Source: JAVBLK01 sp031553565 (GTDB lineage Bacteria; Bacillota; Clostridia; Christensenellales; DUVY01). Taken from it: a stretch of 64,000 nt of DNA. The stretch is from contig JAVBLK010000019.1 in NCBI GenBank assembly GCA_031553565.1, positions 114,071 to 178,070 on the forward strand. Reading direction: 5' to 3'. Within the stretch, counting starts at the first letter, position 1. Each line of letters starts with the position of its first letter. The notes under the pieces were generated by a model. The model had not been told where the DNA came from, ran no database searches, and saw only the letters and a program-made list of their open reading frames with translations. Positions 1-8,161 of the stretch are shown piece after piece. Both the position numbers and the translations under genes were made by a program.

Positions 1-1
1 A

Positions 2-1612
2 GGAGCTGCCAGTGCCGGCTATAACAAGATCCTGATCCAGGCGACGGCGGTCGACGGCGCGGGCAACTCGGTCAGCGATGTCAGGGTCGTCAATATAATC
101 GACACCAAGGTGCCGACAGATGCGCCGGTGATCAGCGGGGTTAAGCAATACGTATATACGAACCTGGTACCTGCTGCAGCTGCTACAGACATGACTGATA
201 CAAATTTGGGCACGATAAGCGCGAATAAGGAATTTGTATTGCCGAGCGTTATGGTTACGCAGAATGGTATCGATAATTACCTCGGCTTCCAATTTGATAT
301 CAGGGACAACGCGGGCAAGGTTGTCAACCTTTATACCGAAACTACTTTCTGGACGCTGTTCTATAAAAATGCGCAAAAGACAGAGCTTTATATCAAGGAC
401 TTTAAATTCACGCCTGACAAGAGCGGCAATTATACGATAGTGTTATCTGTATTCAACGTATCCGGCGCATCCTCGTCGGTTAGCTTACAGCTTACTGTCG
501 AAAGCTCGGAAGGCGATATCGTCGGGCCGGCTAAGCCCGTACACATAACAACCGCCGCCGATATTCCTGAAACGCTGGAGTACGGCAAGACGATGGATCT
601 GCCCGATATGGCCGTGTATAAGGCGGACAAGCCCTATAACAACCCTGAGGATAATGATCCGATAACGGGCATCTACAACGAAGACAAAGTTTACAGGACG
701 ACCATTTCCGGCCCGCAATATTCTGTACAGGGACGCCAGTTTACCGCGCTGATGACCGGAAATTATATCGTAAAACATGCGACAGCGTCAGGATCTTATC
801 AGTCATATGAAGGCACTACCAAGGTCAACGATTCCGTTGTTCCGACGATAAAGCTTACCGGAATTATACCTACCGCGTCGGTTCTTGAAGGAAATACGGT
901 ATATATCCCTAACTTTGTCGCAACGCACGCATCGGGTATCGAGGTCAAGGACGTCAGCCAGAGCGTTTCTATAAAGAACGGCGGCAACACGGAACAAGCA
1001 GTACCGACCGACTCATCGGATGACGTTAAATATGCAGGTATGCTGAAATTTAAGCCTTTCAGCGACGGGACAAAGATTTCGGGTAAGTACACAATCACGT
1101 ATTCGGCGGTTTCACTTACAGGCTCGTCGCATACCGAAAGCTTTACCATCGATATCGGCGATGTGTACGTTCCCGTTATCACCTTAAAAGACGGCAAGAC
1201 ATACGCAACGTCAATGAAGCAGAACGCAAACTTTAAGTTCCTTGATTATGACGCGATAGATGAATATTACGCTTCTAACGGCGAGTTTACTTCCAAGAAT
1301 GTGCGTGCGGATGTCAAGGTAACATTGACTGCGCCCGACGGGACGGTGCCTTACGAGTTTACGTCTACGAGCAGCAAGAAGCCGGATTCGCTTGACGCGC
1401 ATAAGCTTGATAAGGCCGGCGTATACACAGTCACTTATACTGTAACGGATGCGGCAGGCAACGAAACAAAGCAGGAATACAAGATCACCGTTGATGAAAA
1501 GACCAAGACTCCGGTAAATAATAAGGTGCTTACGGTCATACTTGTCACGGTCGGCGTACTCGCACTCGCAGGCGTCGTGCTCTATTTCGTCAGATACCGC
1601 CGCAAGGTTTAA
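2..1612 (+). CDS. Surface protein with Ig-like repeats, membrane anchored (5' partial)
   Basis: The reading frame is open from the first bases of the window, so this is the C-terminal part of a longer protein; the GTG at 110 is an internal valine codon. About 535 residues are visible. They form successive beta-rich modules with conserved DxAGN-type turns (for example near the start and near residue 485), as in bacterial Ig-like or cadherin-like extracellular domains. The end has a hydrophobic segment of about 22 residues followed by the basic tail RYRRKV, which fits a membrane anchor. No LPXTG-type sortase signal is present, so covalent wall attachment is not indicated. Role is inferred only as cell-surface or adhesion-like. 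A rho-independent terminator follows. Confidence 0.75.
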   Translation, partial: GAASAGYNKILIQATAVDGAGNSVSDVRVVNIIDTKVPTDAPVISGVKQYVYTNLVPAAAATDMTDTNLGTISANKEFVLPSVMVTQNGIDNYLGFQFDIRDNAGKVVNLYTETTFWTLFYKNAQKTELYIKDFKFTPDKSGNYTIVLSVFNVSGASSSVSLQLTVESSEGDIVGPAKPVHITTAADIPETLEYGKTMDLPDMAVYKADKPYNNPEDNDPITGIYNEDKVYRTTISGPQYSVQGRQFTALMTGNYIVKHATASGSYQSYEGTTKVNDSVVPTIKLTGIIPTASVLEGNTVYIPNFVATHASGIEVKDVSQSVSIKNGGNTEQAVPTDSSDDVKYAGMLKFKPFSDGTKISGKYTITYSAVSLTGSSHTESFTIDIGDVYVPVITLKDGKTYATSMKQNANFKFLDYDAIDEYYASNGEFTSKNVRADVKVTLTAPDGTVPYEFTSTSSKKPDSLDAHKLDKAGVYTVTYTVTDAAGNETKQEYKITVDEKTKTPVNNKVLTVILVTVGVLALAGVVLYFVRYRRKV

Positions 1613-1649
1613 TCCGTCCGGCAATTTAAAACATTACTTTAAGAGTTAT

Positions 1650-1683
1650 AAAACGGCTTATCCGGTTTCGGGTAAGCCGTTTT
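1650..1683 (+). terminator. Rho-independent terminator after the surface protein
   Basis: Perfect 11-bp stem (AAAACGGCTTA paired with TAAGCCGTTTT) around a 12-nt loop. The A and T flanks make it potentially bidirectional. Confidence 0.85.
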
Positions 1684-1731
1684 CGCTGTTTTGCGATTGA
1701 CGGCCTGCCGATAAAGTGCAGCGCAAAATTG

Positions 1732-1760
1732 TTGCAATTATGTTAACAAAAGTATATAAT
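1732..1760 (+). promoter_or_regulatory. Promoter of the aquaporin gene
   Basis: TTGCAA at 1732-1737 and TATAAT at 1755-1760 with a 17-bp spacer, about 50 bp ahead of the gene. This is a vegetative sigma-A type consensus. Confidence 0.7.
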
Positions 1761-1818
1761 TTGTTAAGGCCTCTTTCCGATATTCGGATTGCGGCTAAAA
1801 GGAGTTGTATTTTTGTTT

Positions 1819-2544
1819 ATGGAGAACATCAAGAAGTACGTTGCGGAATTCATCGGGACGTTTACGCTTGTCCTGATAGGCTGCGGCACCGCCGTTATAA
1901 CAGGCGGCAACGTTGTGGCAACGGCGATGGCGTTCGGTCTCTCGATCGTTGCGATGGCGTACAGCATCGGAAAGATCTCCGGCTGCCATATCAATCCGGC
2001 AGTATCGTTTGCTATGCTTTTATCCAAAAAGCTGAAAGCCAAGGATTTCCTGTTTTATATCATTGCGCAGGTCTTAGGCGCGTTTTGCGGCGCGCTAACC
2101 TTATTTTTAATCAGCAAGAGCGGCGCGGCGCTGGGCACAAACGCCGTCCAGGAATATCAGAACGCCGCATTAACGCCGTTTGCCTTTGAGTCATACGGTT
2201 TGAATATACTGGTTGCTGTTATCGTAGAAGTCGTGCTGACATTTATATTCTTGATGGCGATATTCGGCGCGACGGCAAAGGAAAGCGAGGGCGGTTTCGC
2301 AGGGCTTATCATCGGCGGCGCATTGACGCTGGTTCACCTTTTGGGTATCGGCATTACCGGCACCTCTGTCAACCCTGCCAGAAGTATGGGGCCGGCGATC
2401 GTTGCAATGTTTGACGGGAACTTTACGCCTATCAGGGAGCTGTGGATATTTATCGTTGCGCCGCTTATCGGCGCGGCAATCGCGGCTTTTGTATGGAGCT
2501 GGCTGCAAAAAAATAAAGCTGGTATAACCGCAGGTAAGGAATAA
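1819..2544 (+). CDS. aqpZ: Aquaporin (MIP family, AqpZ type)
   Basis: Integral membrane channel of the major intrinsic protein family, 241 residues from the ATG. Both signature loops are present: NPA at residues 59-61 and NPA followed by R188 at 185-187. The family's selectivity filter positions can be read as H173 and R188, the pattern of water-selective AqpZ rather than of glycerol facilitators, which carry glycine at the histidine position. Six hydrophobic helices are visible. The start is ambiguous: AAGGAG at 1799-1804 lies 14 nt from the ATG at 1819 but only 8 nt from an in-frame TTG at 1813. The gene stands alone between its promoter and a terminator. Transport specificity is inferred from motifs. 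Confidence 0.93.
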   Translation: MENIKKYVAEFIGTFTLVLIGCGTAVITGGNVVATAMAFGLSIVAMAYSIGKISGCHINPAVSFAMLLSKKLKAKDFLFYIIAQVLGAFCGALTLFLISKSGAALGTNAVQEYQNAALTPFAFESYGLNILVAVIVEVVLTFIFLMAIFGATAKESEGGFAGLIIGGALTLVHLLGIGITGTSVNPARSMGPAIVAMFDGNFTPIRELWIFIVAPLIGAAIAAFVWSWLQKNKAGITAGKE

Positions 2545-2603
2545 AGCTGAATCGCGCCTGCCCTGGCGATTATGGGCGAGGCAGCCGGATCACCGTAAAA
2601 AAT

Positions 2604-2640
2604 GCGCGCAAACCTTTATCAGCAGGTTTGCGCGCTTTTT
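2604..2640 (+). terminator. Rho-independent terminator after aquaporin
   Basis: Perfect 12-bp GC-rich stem (GCGCGCAAACCT with AGGTTTGCGCGC), 8-nt loop, followed by five T residues. Confidence 0.9.
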
Positions 2641-2651
2641 GTTTCTTGCTG

Positions 2652-2895
2652 CTTTAGGTAAACGCTTTTATCCCGTTTTGCCCTCAAATACCCGCTCGGC
2701 GCTATCACCAATTTTCAAGCTGATACTAATCCTCATTTTAATTTACTAATCTTTCGCCATCTTTTCGGTACAAAGCAGCCTAAAATGCTTGCGCGTAGGC
2801 TTTGCTACGCGCTCCGCTTTTAGCCGGCTTTGTCCCCAAAAATCTATGCGAATTATTAGTAAATTATAAATGGTATTAGTATTATTTACTATATT
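2652..2895. repeat. Composite dispersed repeat (family B block plus nested palindrome)
   Basis: No gene is seen between the aquaporin terminator and the M50 protease. The block 2664-2721 matches the reverse complement of 63151-63208 at 56 of 58 positions. A second palindrome at about 2791-2812 (GCGCGTAG, 6-nt loop, CTACGCGC) lies further in. The stretch ends with TTATTAGTAAATTATAAA and TATTAGTATTATTTACTA motifs that resemble the ends of other copies. It looks like a mosaic of inserted, decayed palindromic elements. Confidence 0.65.
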
Positions 2896-2919
2896 CTATA
2901 AGACAAGCGGGCTATTTTA

Positions 2920-2928
2920 TGGTAAAAT
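2920..2928 (+). promoter_or_regulatory. Extended -10 box placed for leaderless transcription of the M50 protease gene
   Basis: TGG followed by TAAAAT at 2923-2928. The start codon begins 7 nt after the last base of the -10 hexamer, so the expected transcription start is the A of the ATG. No Shine-Dalgarno sequence is present. Confidence 0.55.
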
Positions 2929-2934
2929 ATTGTA

Positions 2935-3648
2935 ATGATAATCGATTTACTTTACGGCGGCGGATCTTTTGGCGAAATCATGCTAACATTTTTATGCGTG
3001 CTTGCCGCGATAGTCCTTTCCTTGTCTCTGCACGAGTTCGCGCATGCGTTTGTCGCGCATAAATGCGGCGACGATACCGCAAAGAACAACGGGCGCATGA
3101 CGCTGAACCCGCTTAAACACATCGATCCGCTGGGATTTATATTACTGATCCTTTTGGGTTTCGGTTTTGCAAAAGCCGTACCCATTAACCCGTATAATTT
3201 CAAAAAAATGCGCCGCGACTATTTTTTTGTTTCTGTTGCGGGCATCACCGTCAATCTCATACTTGCGTTTATTTCTTCATTTTTTTATGTACTGTTTTTA
3301 CGCATGGGGAATTGGATCGCGGTCAATTTCTTCTTCTATTTTATGACCATCAATATCGGCCTGATGATTTTCAACCTGATACCGATTTTTCCGCTGGACG
3401 GTTTCCGCATCGTCGAGGCCGCGGCCGGGCGCACTAACAGATTCGTAAATTTCATGCGCAGGAACGGACAGAGAATCCTTTTCGGGCTGCTGATCTGGAG
3501 CGTTGTGTTGGGCTGGATCATTCAATATGTACCCGAGGAGGCCGGCAATATCCTGCAGTATTTCGACATCTTGGGCTTTACGTTGAGATTTTTGATCAAC
3601 GGGGTAATGTACGGCTTTACATGGCTGTGGGGGTTGACATTCTTTTAA
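2935..3648 (+). CDS. Site-2 protease family membrane metalloprotease (M50)
   Basis: Membrane-embedded zinc protease, 237 residues. The zinc-binding HEFAH motif is at residues 33-37 in the first hydrophobic segment, and the second zinc ligand is in NLIPIFPLDG with D155. Further hydrophobic segments surround both motifs and no PDZ domain is present. The length and absence of accessory domains match the short YwhC-like group found upstream of scpA in Clostridia; SpoIVFB-type proteases normally carry an additional CBS domain, which is missing here. The substrate is unknown. The following scpA gene has its own promoter, so the two need not be co-transcribed. Confidence 0.88.
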   Translation: MIIDLLYGGGSFGEIMLTFLCVLAAIVLSLSLHEFAHAFVAHKCGDDTAKNNGRMTLNPLKHIDPLGFILLILLGFGFAKAVPINPYNFKKMRRDYFFVSVAGITVNLILAFISSFFYVLFLRMGNWIAVNFFFYFMTINIGLMIFNLIPIFPLDGFRIVEAAAGRTNRFVNFMRRNGQRILFGLLIWSVVLGWIIQYVPEEAGNILQYFDILGFTLRFLINGVMYGFTWLWGLTFF

Positions 3649-3799
3649 GTCCGCCGCCGAATGCATTCTATTGAGTTCTCAAATTTTACAATGGATTTTG
3701 GGGCGGCGTTTAGCGCGGAAAGGATTGCGGTAAATATTACGCTTATCATTACCGTTAACGCTGCGGCGCAAAACGTTTAGTAAAAGAGCGCAAATATGG

Positions 3800-3805
3800 T
3801 ATAAT
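3800..3805 (+). promoter_or_regulatory. TATAAT box for leaderless scpA transcript
   Basis: TATAAT (with TG one base upstream, an extended -10) ends 6 nt before the ATG at 3812. The predicted start of transcription coincides with the start codon, and there is no ribosome binding site. Confidence 0.6.
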
Positions 3806-3811
3806 AGCTGT

Positions 3812-4645
3812 ATGTCCGAAAAGCAGACAAAAACTAAAACCGACAAAGCGGCAGACGCCCTAAAAAGCGCGGAGGCACCCGCTTTCTACGGCCAGGGCGG
3901 CTACAGAGTGCATTTAAGCGACTTTGACGGGCCACTGGATCTTTTGCTGCATCTTATCAAGGATGCGAAAATCGATATCAAGAATATATTTATCAGTAAG
4001 ATCACCGAGCAGTATCTTGAATACATGTCGCAATTAGAGGATCTGGATTTAGAGCGCGCGTCCGAGTTTTTGGAAATGGCGGCGACTCTTTTGGAAATCA
4101 AGTCCAAGAGTATGCTGCCCAAGCCCGAGGAGATTTTAGAGGCAGGGGAATCCGATGAAAACCGCCTGCTGCGCCAGCTTGAGGAATACAAGCTGATGAA
4201 AGAGGCCGGCGAGAAGCTGCACACGCTGGAAAATGTCAACCGTTTTTACAAGGCGCCCGACCAGTCCGTGGGCGATTACCGGTATGTACTTAAGATGCTG
4301 ACAATGGACGGCCTGCTGGACGCATTCTCGCTGCTTTTGCACAAGGTGGAAAAAGAAAGCGTGCCGATACTGCCGAAGGAAATTAAAAAAGACCGGTTTA
4401 CCGTTGCGGAAAAAATGATAAGGATCAAGGACGTTATAATCACGCGGCGCGTCGTCAGCTTTTTCGAGCTCTTCGATAAAGATTACAGTAAGTCCGAAAT
4501 CATCAATACTTTTTTGGCGCTGTTAGAGCTTTTGAAAATGCAGCTGATCACCGCCGAGCAGAACGGCACGTACGAGGATATAACCCTTAAATATAACGAG
4601 GACAGGCCAGAGAACGGCGCGGAAGGAGCGGGCAATGGAGCTTGA
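3812..4645 (+). CDS. scpA: Segregation and condensation protein A (kleisin)
   Basis: Kleisin subunit of the Smc-ScpA-ScpB condensin that organises and segregates the chromosome. It is 277 residues, slightly long for the family because of a charged N-terminal extension of about 30 residues (Lys/Thr/Ala rich). The conserved kleisin N-terminal block with the DGPLDLLLHLI motif begins near residue 39, and the C-terminal winged-helix region lies at about 190-260. It overlaps scpB by 11 bp, indicating translational coupling. A TATAAT box lies just 6 nt upstream of the start codon. Confidence 0.95.
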   Translation: MSEKQTKTKTDKAADALKSAEAPAFYGQGGYRVHLSDFDGPLDLLLHLIKDAKIDIKNIFISKITEQYLEYMSQLEDLDLERASEFLEMAATLLEIKSKSMLPKPEEILEAGESDENRLLRQLEEYKLMKEAGEKLHTLENVNRFYKAPDQSVGDYRYVLKMLTMDGLLDAFSLLLHKVEKESVPILPKEIKKDRFTVAEKMIRIKDVIITRRVVSFFELFDKDYSKSEIINTFLALLELLKMQLITAEQNGTYEDITLKYNEDRPENGAEGAGNGA

Positions 4646-5273
4646 AAAACTGGATAAAATACTGGAGGCGATCCTTTTCGTTTCGGGCGACGGTGTGTCT
4701 ATGGCAGACATAATCGAAAAGCTGGAGCTGCAGCAGAGCGAAATAGACGCCGCAGTCGAACGTTTAAAGAAAAAATTTGCGGCCGGAAGCGGTATCCATC
4801 TTATTACATACAGGGGCAAGCTGCAATTCTGCACTAACCCCGCCTATGCCGAGGTCGTGGCGACTGTGCTTAACCCGATCAAGGAAAAGGAGCTTTCGCG
4901 CACCAGTTTGGAGGTCGCGGCGATCGTCGCATACAAGCAGCCTGTTACGCGCCTGGAAATCGAACAGGTGCGCGGCGTCAACAGCGATTACGCGATACAG
5001 ATGCTGGTAAAGCATAATATCATCGCCGTAATAGGCAGAAAGGAAACCATCGGCAAGCCGCTCTTATTCGGCACGACCGACGAGTTTTTAAAACGGTTCC
5101 AGTTAAAGGAACTCAGCGAGCTGCCCGATTACGAGGCTCTCATCGAGAGGATCAAGGTGCTTGACGGCGACAAAAAGCAGGATGATAATATGCTGTTCGA
5201 CCACTTCGAGCTGCCGGAAGAGGAGATCCCCGACTTTTTGAAGGAAGAGGCCGGCATTGAAAAGGTGCAATAG
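4635..5273 (+). CDS. scpB: Segregation and condensation protein B
   Basis: Partner of ScpA in the condensin complex, 212 residues. Two winged-helix domains are visible: the first at about residues 5-80 and the second at about 85-160 with the conserved block SLEVAAIVAYKQPVTRLEIE. The C-terminal 40 residues are acidic and low in conservation. The start is the ATG inside the end of scpA (11-bp overlap), preceded by GGAAGGAG in the scpA coding sequence. The gene order scpA-scpB is the rule in Bacillota. Confidence 0.95.
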   Translation: MELEKLDKILEAILFVSGDGVSMADIIEKLELQQSEIDAAVERLKKKFAAGSGIHLITYRGKLQFCTNPAYAEVVATVLNPIKEKELSRTSLEVAAIVAYKQPVTRLEIEQVRGVNSDYAIQMLVKHNIIAVIGRKETIGKPLLFGTTDEFLKRFQLKELSELPDYEALIERIKVLDGDKKQDDNMLFDHFELPEEEIPDFLKEEAGIEKVQ

Positions 5274-5342
5274 TCCGGTCATTATTTTTGTGTCAGACGG
5301 CTAACCGGGCTTTACGCAAATATTTTATTGGAGCGGCAATTT

Positions 5343-5624
5343 ATGGAACCGGGAATAATTATTCTTATCATATTGCTTGTGCTGGCGGCAATCACAGGCG
5401 GCGCGGCGCTGGGCTATTGGTTTTATAAAACCGATAAGATCCGCCGGGTGTTCAAAGTCGCAAAGGGCATGACATACGTGCAGGTCGTCGCGGCGTTGGG
5501 TATGCCGCTGACTAAAAGCACAGAAGGCGGCAAGCTGTATTGCAAATGGTACAAGGGCGTCGGCGCGGAAACATATAATATCAGCGCAGTATTTATTAAC
5601 GATATCGCCCAAAGAATAGGCTAA
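5343..5624 (+). CDS. Small single-pass membrane protein with a BamE-like tail
   Basis: 93 residues from the ATG at 5343, which has GGAGCGG 6 nt upstream; an in-frame TTG at 5328 lacks a ribosome site. The N-terminal 28 residues form one transmembrane helix. The rest contains GMTYVQVVAALGMP followed by a lysine- and tryptophan-bearing strand, a pattern like the SmpA/OmlA (BamE) fold seen in small lipoproteins and in Gram-positive membrane proteins. Function is unknown. It follows scpB by 69 bp and may be the last gene of that operon. Confidence 0.6.
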   Translation: MEPGIIILIILLVLAAITGGAALGYWFYKTDKIRRVFKVAKGMTYVQVVAALGMPLTKSTEGGKLYCKWYKGVGAETYNISAVFINDIAQRIG

Positions 5625-5748
5625 TACACATACATTTTTCTTATGATGGAATGCGCTTTGACCAATCAAAAGAAAGTCGCGGCTTTGCCCCTTAAGCGTA
5701 ATGCCCGTCAGGTAAGCCTGAACTTATGCTAATCCGCGTTTTAATTAG

Positions 5749-5907
5749 GTAACCGCTGATTAATTCGATAGAACTTTGACGCATCGTCTTTTTCGACCTA
5801 AAACAACTTCTTTTTTCGTCAATAGCTCTGCTATTGCCTTCAAAAACAAGCCGTTTTATGCCTGAAAAATACTCGGTCAAAATTTATCTCTTTTAATCAG
5901 CGTTTAC
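5749..5907. repeat. MITE-like element, family A copy 1 (159 bp) with TTAG direct repeats
   Basis: The ends are inverted repeats (GTAACCGCTGATTAA at the left; the reverse complement of the right end is GTAAACGCTGATTAA). It is flanked by TTAG at 5745-5748 and TTAG at 5908-5911. The interior shares the order of blocks CGTCTTTTT, CTTCTTTTTT, CTCTGCTATT, AAAACAAGCCGTTTT and AAATACT with the copies at 20553, 30370 and 40601. The wider 5625-5964 gap has no gene. An outer inverted repeat (5727-5746 with 5936-5957, AATCCGCGTTTTAAT type) surrounds the element. Confidence 0.8.
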
Positions 5908-5964
5908 TTAGGTAAACGTCGAAGTCTTTTTGGTAATTTAAAACGCGGATCAGTATCAGCTTTT

Positions 5965-6891
5965 ATGATGATCCCTCATTATATAAAAAAAACCGATATT
6001 ATTTTAAAGCCGCGCAAAAAGGACGGCAACAAGTCCGATTACGGGCGCGTCAAAATTATTGCGGGAAGTTTTACCATGCCGGGCGCGGCCGCGCTGTCGG
6101 CAATGTCCGCGGCGGAGACACTATCGCAGGCAAACACCTCAATGCGTGTTGACGCAGCGAACGCGAACGCGCTCTCCGCGCTGAAGGCCGGCGCGGGGCT
6201 GGTCACGCTGGCTGTGCCGAAAAGTATGGCGGCTCCGTTTCAAGCAAAGGCGCTGGAGGCGACGCTCTTTTTTTTAGAGGAAAAAGACGGCGGCGTGATT
6301 TTCGATAAGGGGCAGGCTGACGCGCTGATAAAAGATACCGCCGTTATTGCGATAGGCATGGGCATGGGGAAGAACTATTCTGAGATAATCAAATTCATCG
6401 GATATTTTCTGCGTATTGATATTACGCTTCTTATCGATGCGGACGGGCTGAATGCTTTATGCGGCAGCCTAAATATATTATCGTCGCCTGACCGTAAAGC
6501 CCGGGTCATATTAACGCCGCATGCTGCTGAATTTTCGCGGCTTACGGGGAATCCCGATATTGAAGCGATAAACGCGGATAAGGCGCGGCTTGCCGCAGAG
6601 TTTGCGTTAAAACACAACATAGTGCTGCTATTAAAGGGCAGTGAAACGGTGATTACTGACGGGACGGAAATCTTTATCAACACTTCCGGCACGCCGGCGT
6701 TAAGTAAGGGCGGCAGCGGCGACGTATTGTCGGGGCTTACCGCCGGCCTTGCGGCAAACTATCCGCCGCTGACCGCCGCTTGTTACGGCGCGTATTTTCT
6801 GGGTAAGGCCGCGGAATCGGCAGAAAAGGAATACGGCGAAAACTCCGTACTGGCGTCCGACTTGATCCGCCATATCAAGATACGGCGATAG
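5965..6891 (+). CDS. nnrD: ADP-dependent NAD(P)H-hydrate dehydratase
   Basis: Repairs damaged NADHX and NADPHX by ADP-driven dehydration (NnrD/YxkO, ribokinase-like fold). 308 residues. Visible motifs: YGRVKIIAGS near residue 27, LTPHAAEF near 183, the KGSETVI block near 217 and GGSGDVLSG near 251, which holds the catalytic aspartate. An insertion of about 26 residues (roughly 48-73, Ala/Ser/Asn rich) sits between the MPGAAALSA helix and the usual ALKAGAGLV strand. The NnrE epimerase domain that is often fused at the N-terminus is absent. The start could be the ATG at 5965 or 5968; no ribosome site is clear. Confidence 0.9.
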   Translation: MMIPHYIKKTDIILKPRKKDGNKSDYGRVKIIAGSFTMPGAAALSAMSAAETLSQANTSMRVDAANANALSALKAGAGLVTLAVPKSMAAPFQAKALEATLFFLEEKDGGVIFDKGQADALIKDTAVIAIGMGMGKNYSEIIKFIGYFLRIDITLLIDADGLNALCGSLNILSSPDRKARVILTPHAAEFSRLTGNPDIEAINADKARLAAEFALKHNIVLLLKGSETVITDGTEIFINTSGTPALSKGGSGDVLSGLTAGLAANYPPLTAACYGAYFLGKAAESAEKEYGENSVLASDLIRHIKIRR

Positions 6892-6924
6892 CATAAAACG
6901 GCGCCATAGGCGCATCATATATAT

Positions 6925-7551
6925 ATGCCGTATTTTTACATATCCTCAGCCATAATATTATTCTTCGCATTCTGCGTGTATTTTCATCCGCGCTTTAAAA
7001 TCGCCATATCGTTCGACGTCCTGCAGCTTAAGGGCAATTTTTGCATAACATTTTTACGGCTTAAAACAATATGCTATGATTTTTCGGTCGAGCACGGCTG
7101 TTTTGTAATTTACGATAAAAAAGGCGTGCCCGTCTATCATCCGGTAAACTGGCCGCAGCGGAATCCCGCCGAATTCAAGACACGGATCTTTTTTCCGATC
7201 GCGGATAAAATACGATACCGCTCGGTATGTATGACGACCGAATTGGGGATCGCAAATAACGCGGCGGCAACGGTTATGGGGCTGTCGCTTTCCCGCCTTG
7301 TATACGACATCGCCTTTTCACTCTTAAAAAGTAAAAATGAAAGCCTGAAGCTGTGCCGGGAGCTTGTACCCGTATACGGTAAAAACCGTATTAAGATAGA
7401 TTTTTCCGGTATATTTATAATATCGCTTGCAAATATTATAATATATGGCGCGCTGACGCTATTTAAGGCCAACAGGCGCAAGGCGGCGATCGACAGGAAG
7501 GAAAAAGAAAACGCTGACGAAAACAAAAGAAGGATTTTAGAAAATGGGTAA
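6925..7551 (+). CDS. YtfI-like DUF2953 membrane protein
   Basis: 208 residues with a hydrophobic N-terminal segment and a second one near residues 160-185, ending in a strongly charged Lys/Glu/Arg tail. The sequence between them fits the DUF2953 family, whose Bacillus member ytfI lies directly upstream of ytfJ. The 8-bp overlap with the following GerW-family gene supports the same pairing here. Biochemical role is unknown; the association suggests a part in sporulation or germination. Confidence 0.7.
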   Translation: MPYFYISSAIILFFAFCVYFHPRFKIAISFDVLQLKGNFCITFLRLKTICYDFSVEHGCFVIYDKKGVPVYHPVNWPQRNPAEFKTRIFFPIADKIRYRSVCMTTELGIANNAAATVMGLSLSRLVYDIAFSLLKSKNESLKLCRELVPVYGKNRIKIDFSGIFIISLANIIIYGALTLFKANRRKAAIDRKEKENADENKRRILENG

Positions 7552-7939
7552 CATTATTGAAGCGCAGGAGCATCCGATCGAACGGCTTATGAACGACTCA
7601 CTCTCGTCGATAAAGACGTTATGCGACGCCGACACCATCGTCGGCACTCCCGTCAATCTGCCTGACGGTAAAAGCATCATACCGGTAAGCCGCGTTGCAA
7701 TGGGCTTCTTGACCGGCGGCGGAGAGTATTCCGACGTTTCTACCAATAAAAAGAACAAGGAAGGCTTTCCTTTCGCGGGCGGGAGCGGCGGCGGCGTAAC
7801 AGTGTCGCCGATAGGCTTTCTTATCGCGGAAAACGGCAATATCAAGATGATGCCGATTGACGGCGAGACCGGGATGGAAAAACTGATGGGACTTGTGCCC
7901 GACGTATTCGAGTCCCTGATCAAGGGGCTGAAAAGCTGA
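7544..7939 (+). CDS. gerW: GerW family sporulation protein (YtfJ)
   Basis: 131 residues, the usual length of the family. Conserved features are HPIERLMNDSLSSIK near the N-terminus, the strand containing TIVGTPVNLPDGKSIIPVSR, a glycine-rich segment GGSGGGVTVSPIGFLI and a final amphipathic helix. In Bacillus subtilis YtfJ is made in the forespore and affects germination. The AGAAA upstream within the previous gene is a weak ribosome site, and overlap with the DUF2953 gene points to coupling. The presence of this family is a hint of endospore formation, although homologues occur in some non-spore-formers. Confidence 0.92.
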   Translation: MGNIIEAQEHPIERLMNDSLSSIKTLCDADTIVGTPVNLPDGKSIIPVSRVAMGFLTGGGEYSDVSTNKKNKEGFPFAGGSGGGVTVSPIGFLIAENGNIKMMPIDGETGMEKLMGLVPDVFESLIKGLKS

Positions 7940-8099
7940 CGCAGACGTTTATTTGAAATTTGAAACTAATGAATTTTGATACTATGCAGCGTTTAAATCA
8001 TCAAAAGACCTCGACGTTTAGTAATTTAAAACGCCGATTAGTATGATATATCGTTTCCGGGGCACGATAGCTGGCCGGTGGCGAACTTTTAATTATGCC

Positions 8100-8127
8100 G
8101 ATATAGTAAATAAACTTTTACTATATC
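8100..8127. repeat. Perfect 11-bp hairpin upstream of the D,D-carboxypeptidase gene
   Basis: GATATAGTAAA at 8100-8110 pairs with TTTACTATATC at 8117-8127. The arm TATAGTAAATAAAC also forms the end of the family B element at 63143-63299 and recurs near 31310-31323 and 20766, so this may be two element ends fused by an internal deletion. The 222-bp gap 7940-8161 also carries TTTAGTAATTTAAAACGCCG, related to 5936-5957. No gene is seen in it. Confidence 0.55.
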
Positions 8128-8161
8128 CCGCTGCCGCGGCCGTTTTTTTTAGAGGTAAAGC

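Noticed and set aside
110..1612. Treating the GTG at 110 as the true start of the first protein
   Set aside because: The frame is open and has the same domain style right back to base 2, so the gene begins outside the window.
1500..1612. LPXTG wall anchor on the first surface protein (and on the 2581-residue protein)
   Set aside because: Neither C-terminus has an LPXTG-like motif; both end in a membrane helix and charged tail only.
2935..3648. SpoIVFB sporulation protease
   Set aside because: It is a short single-domain M50 protein in the scpA context and lacks the extra domain of SpoIVFB.
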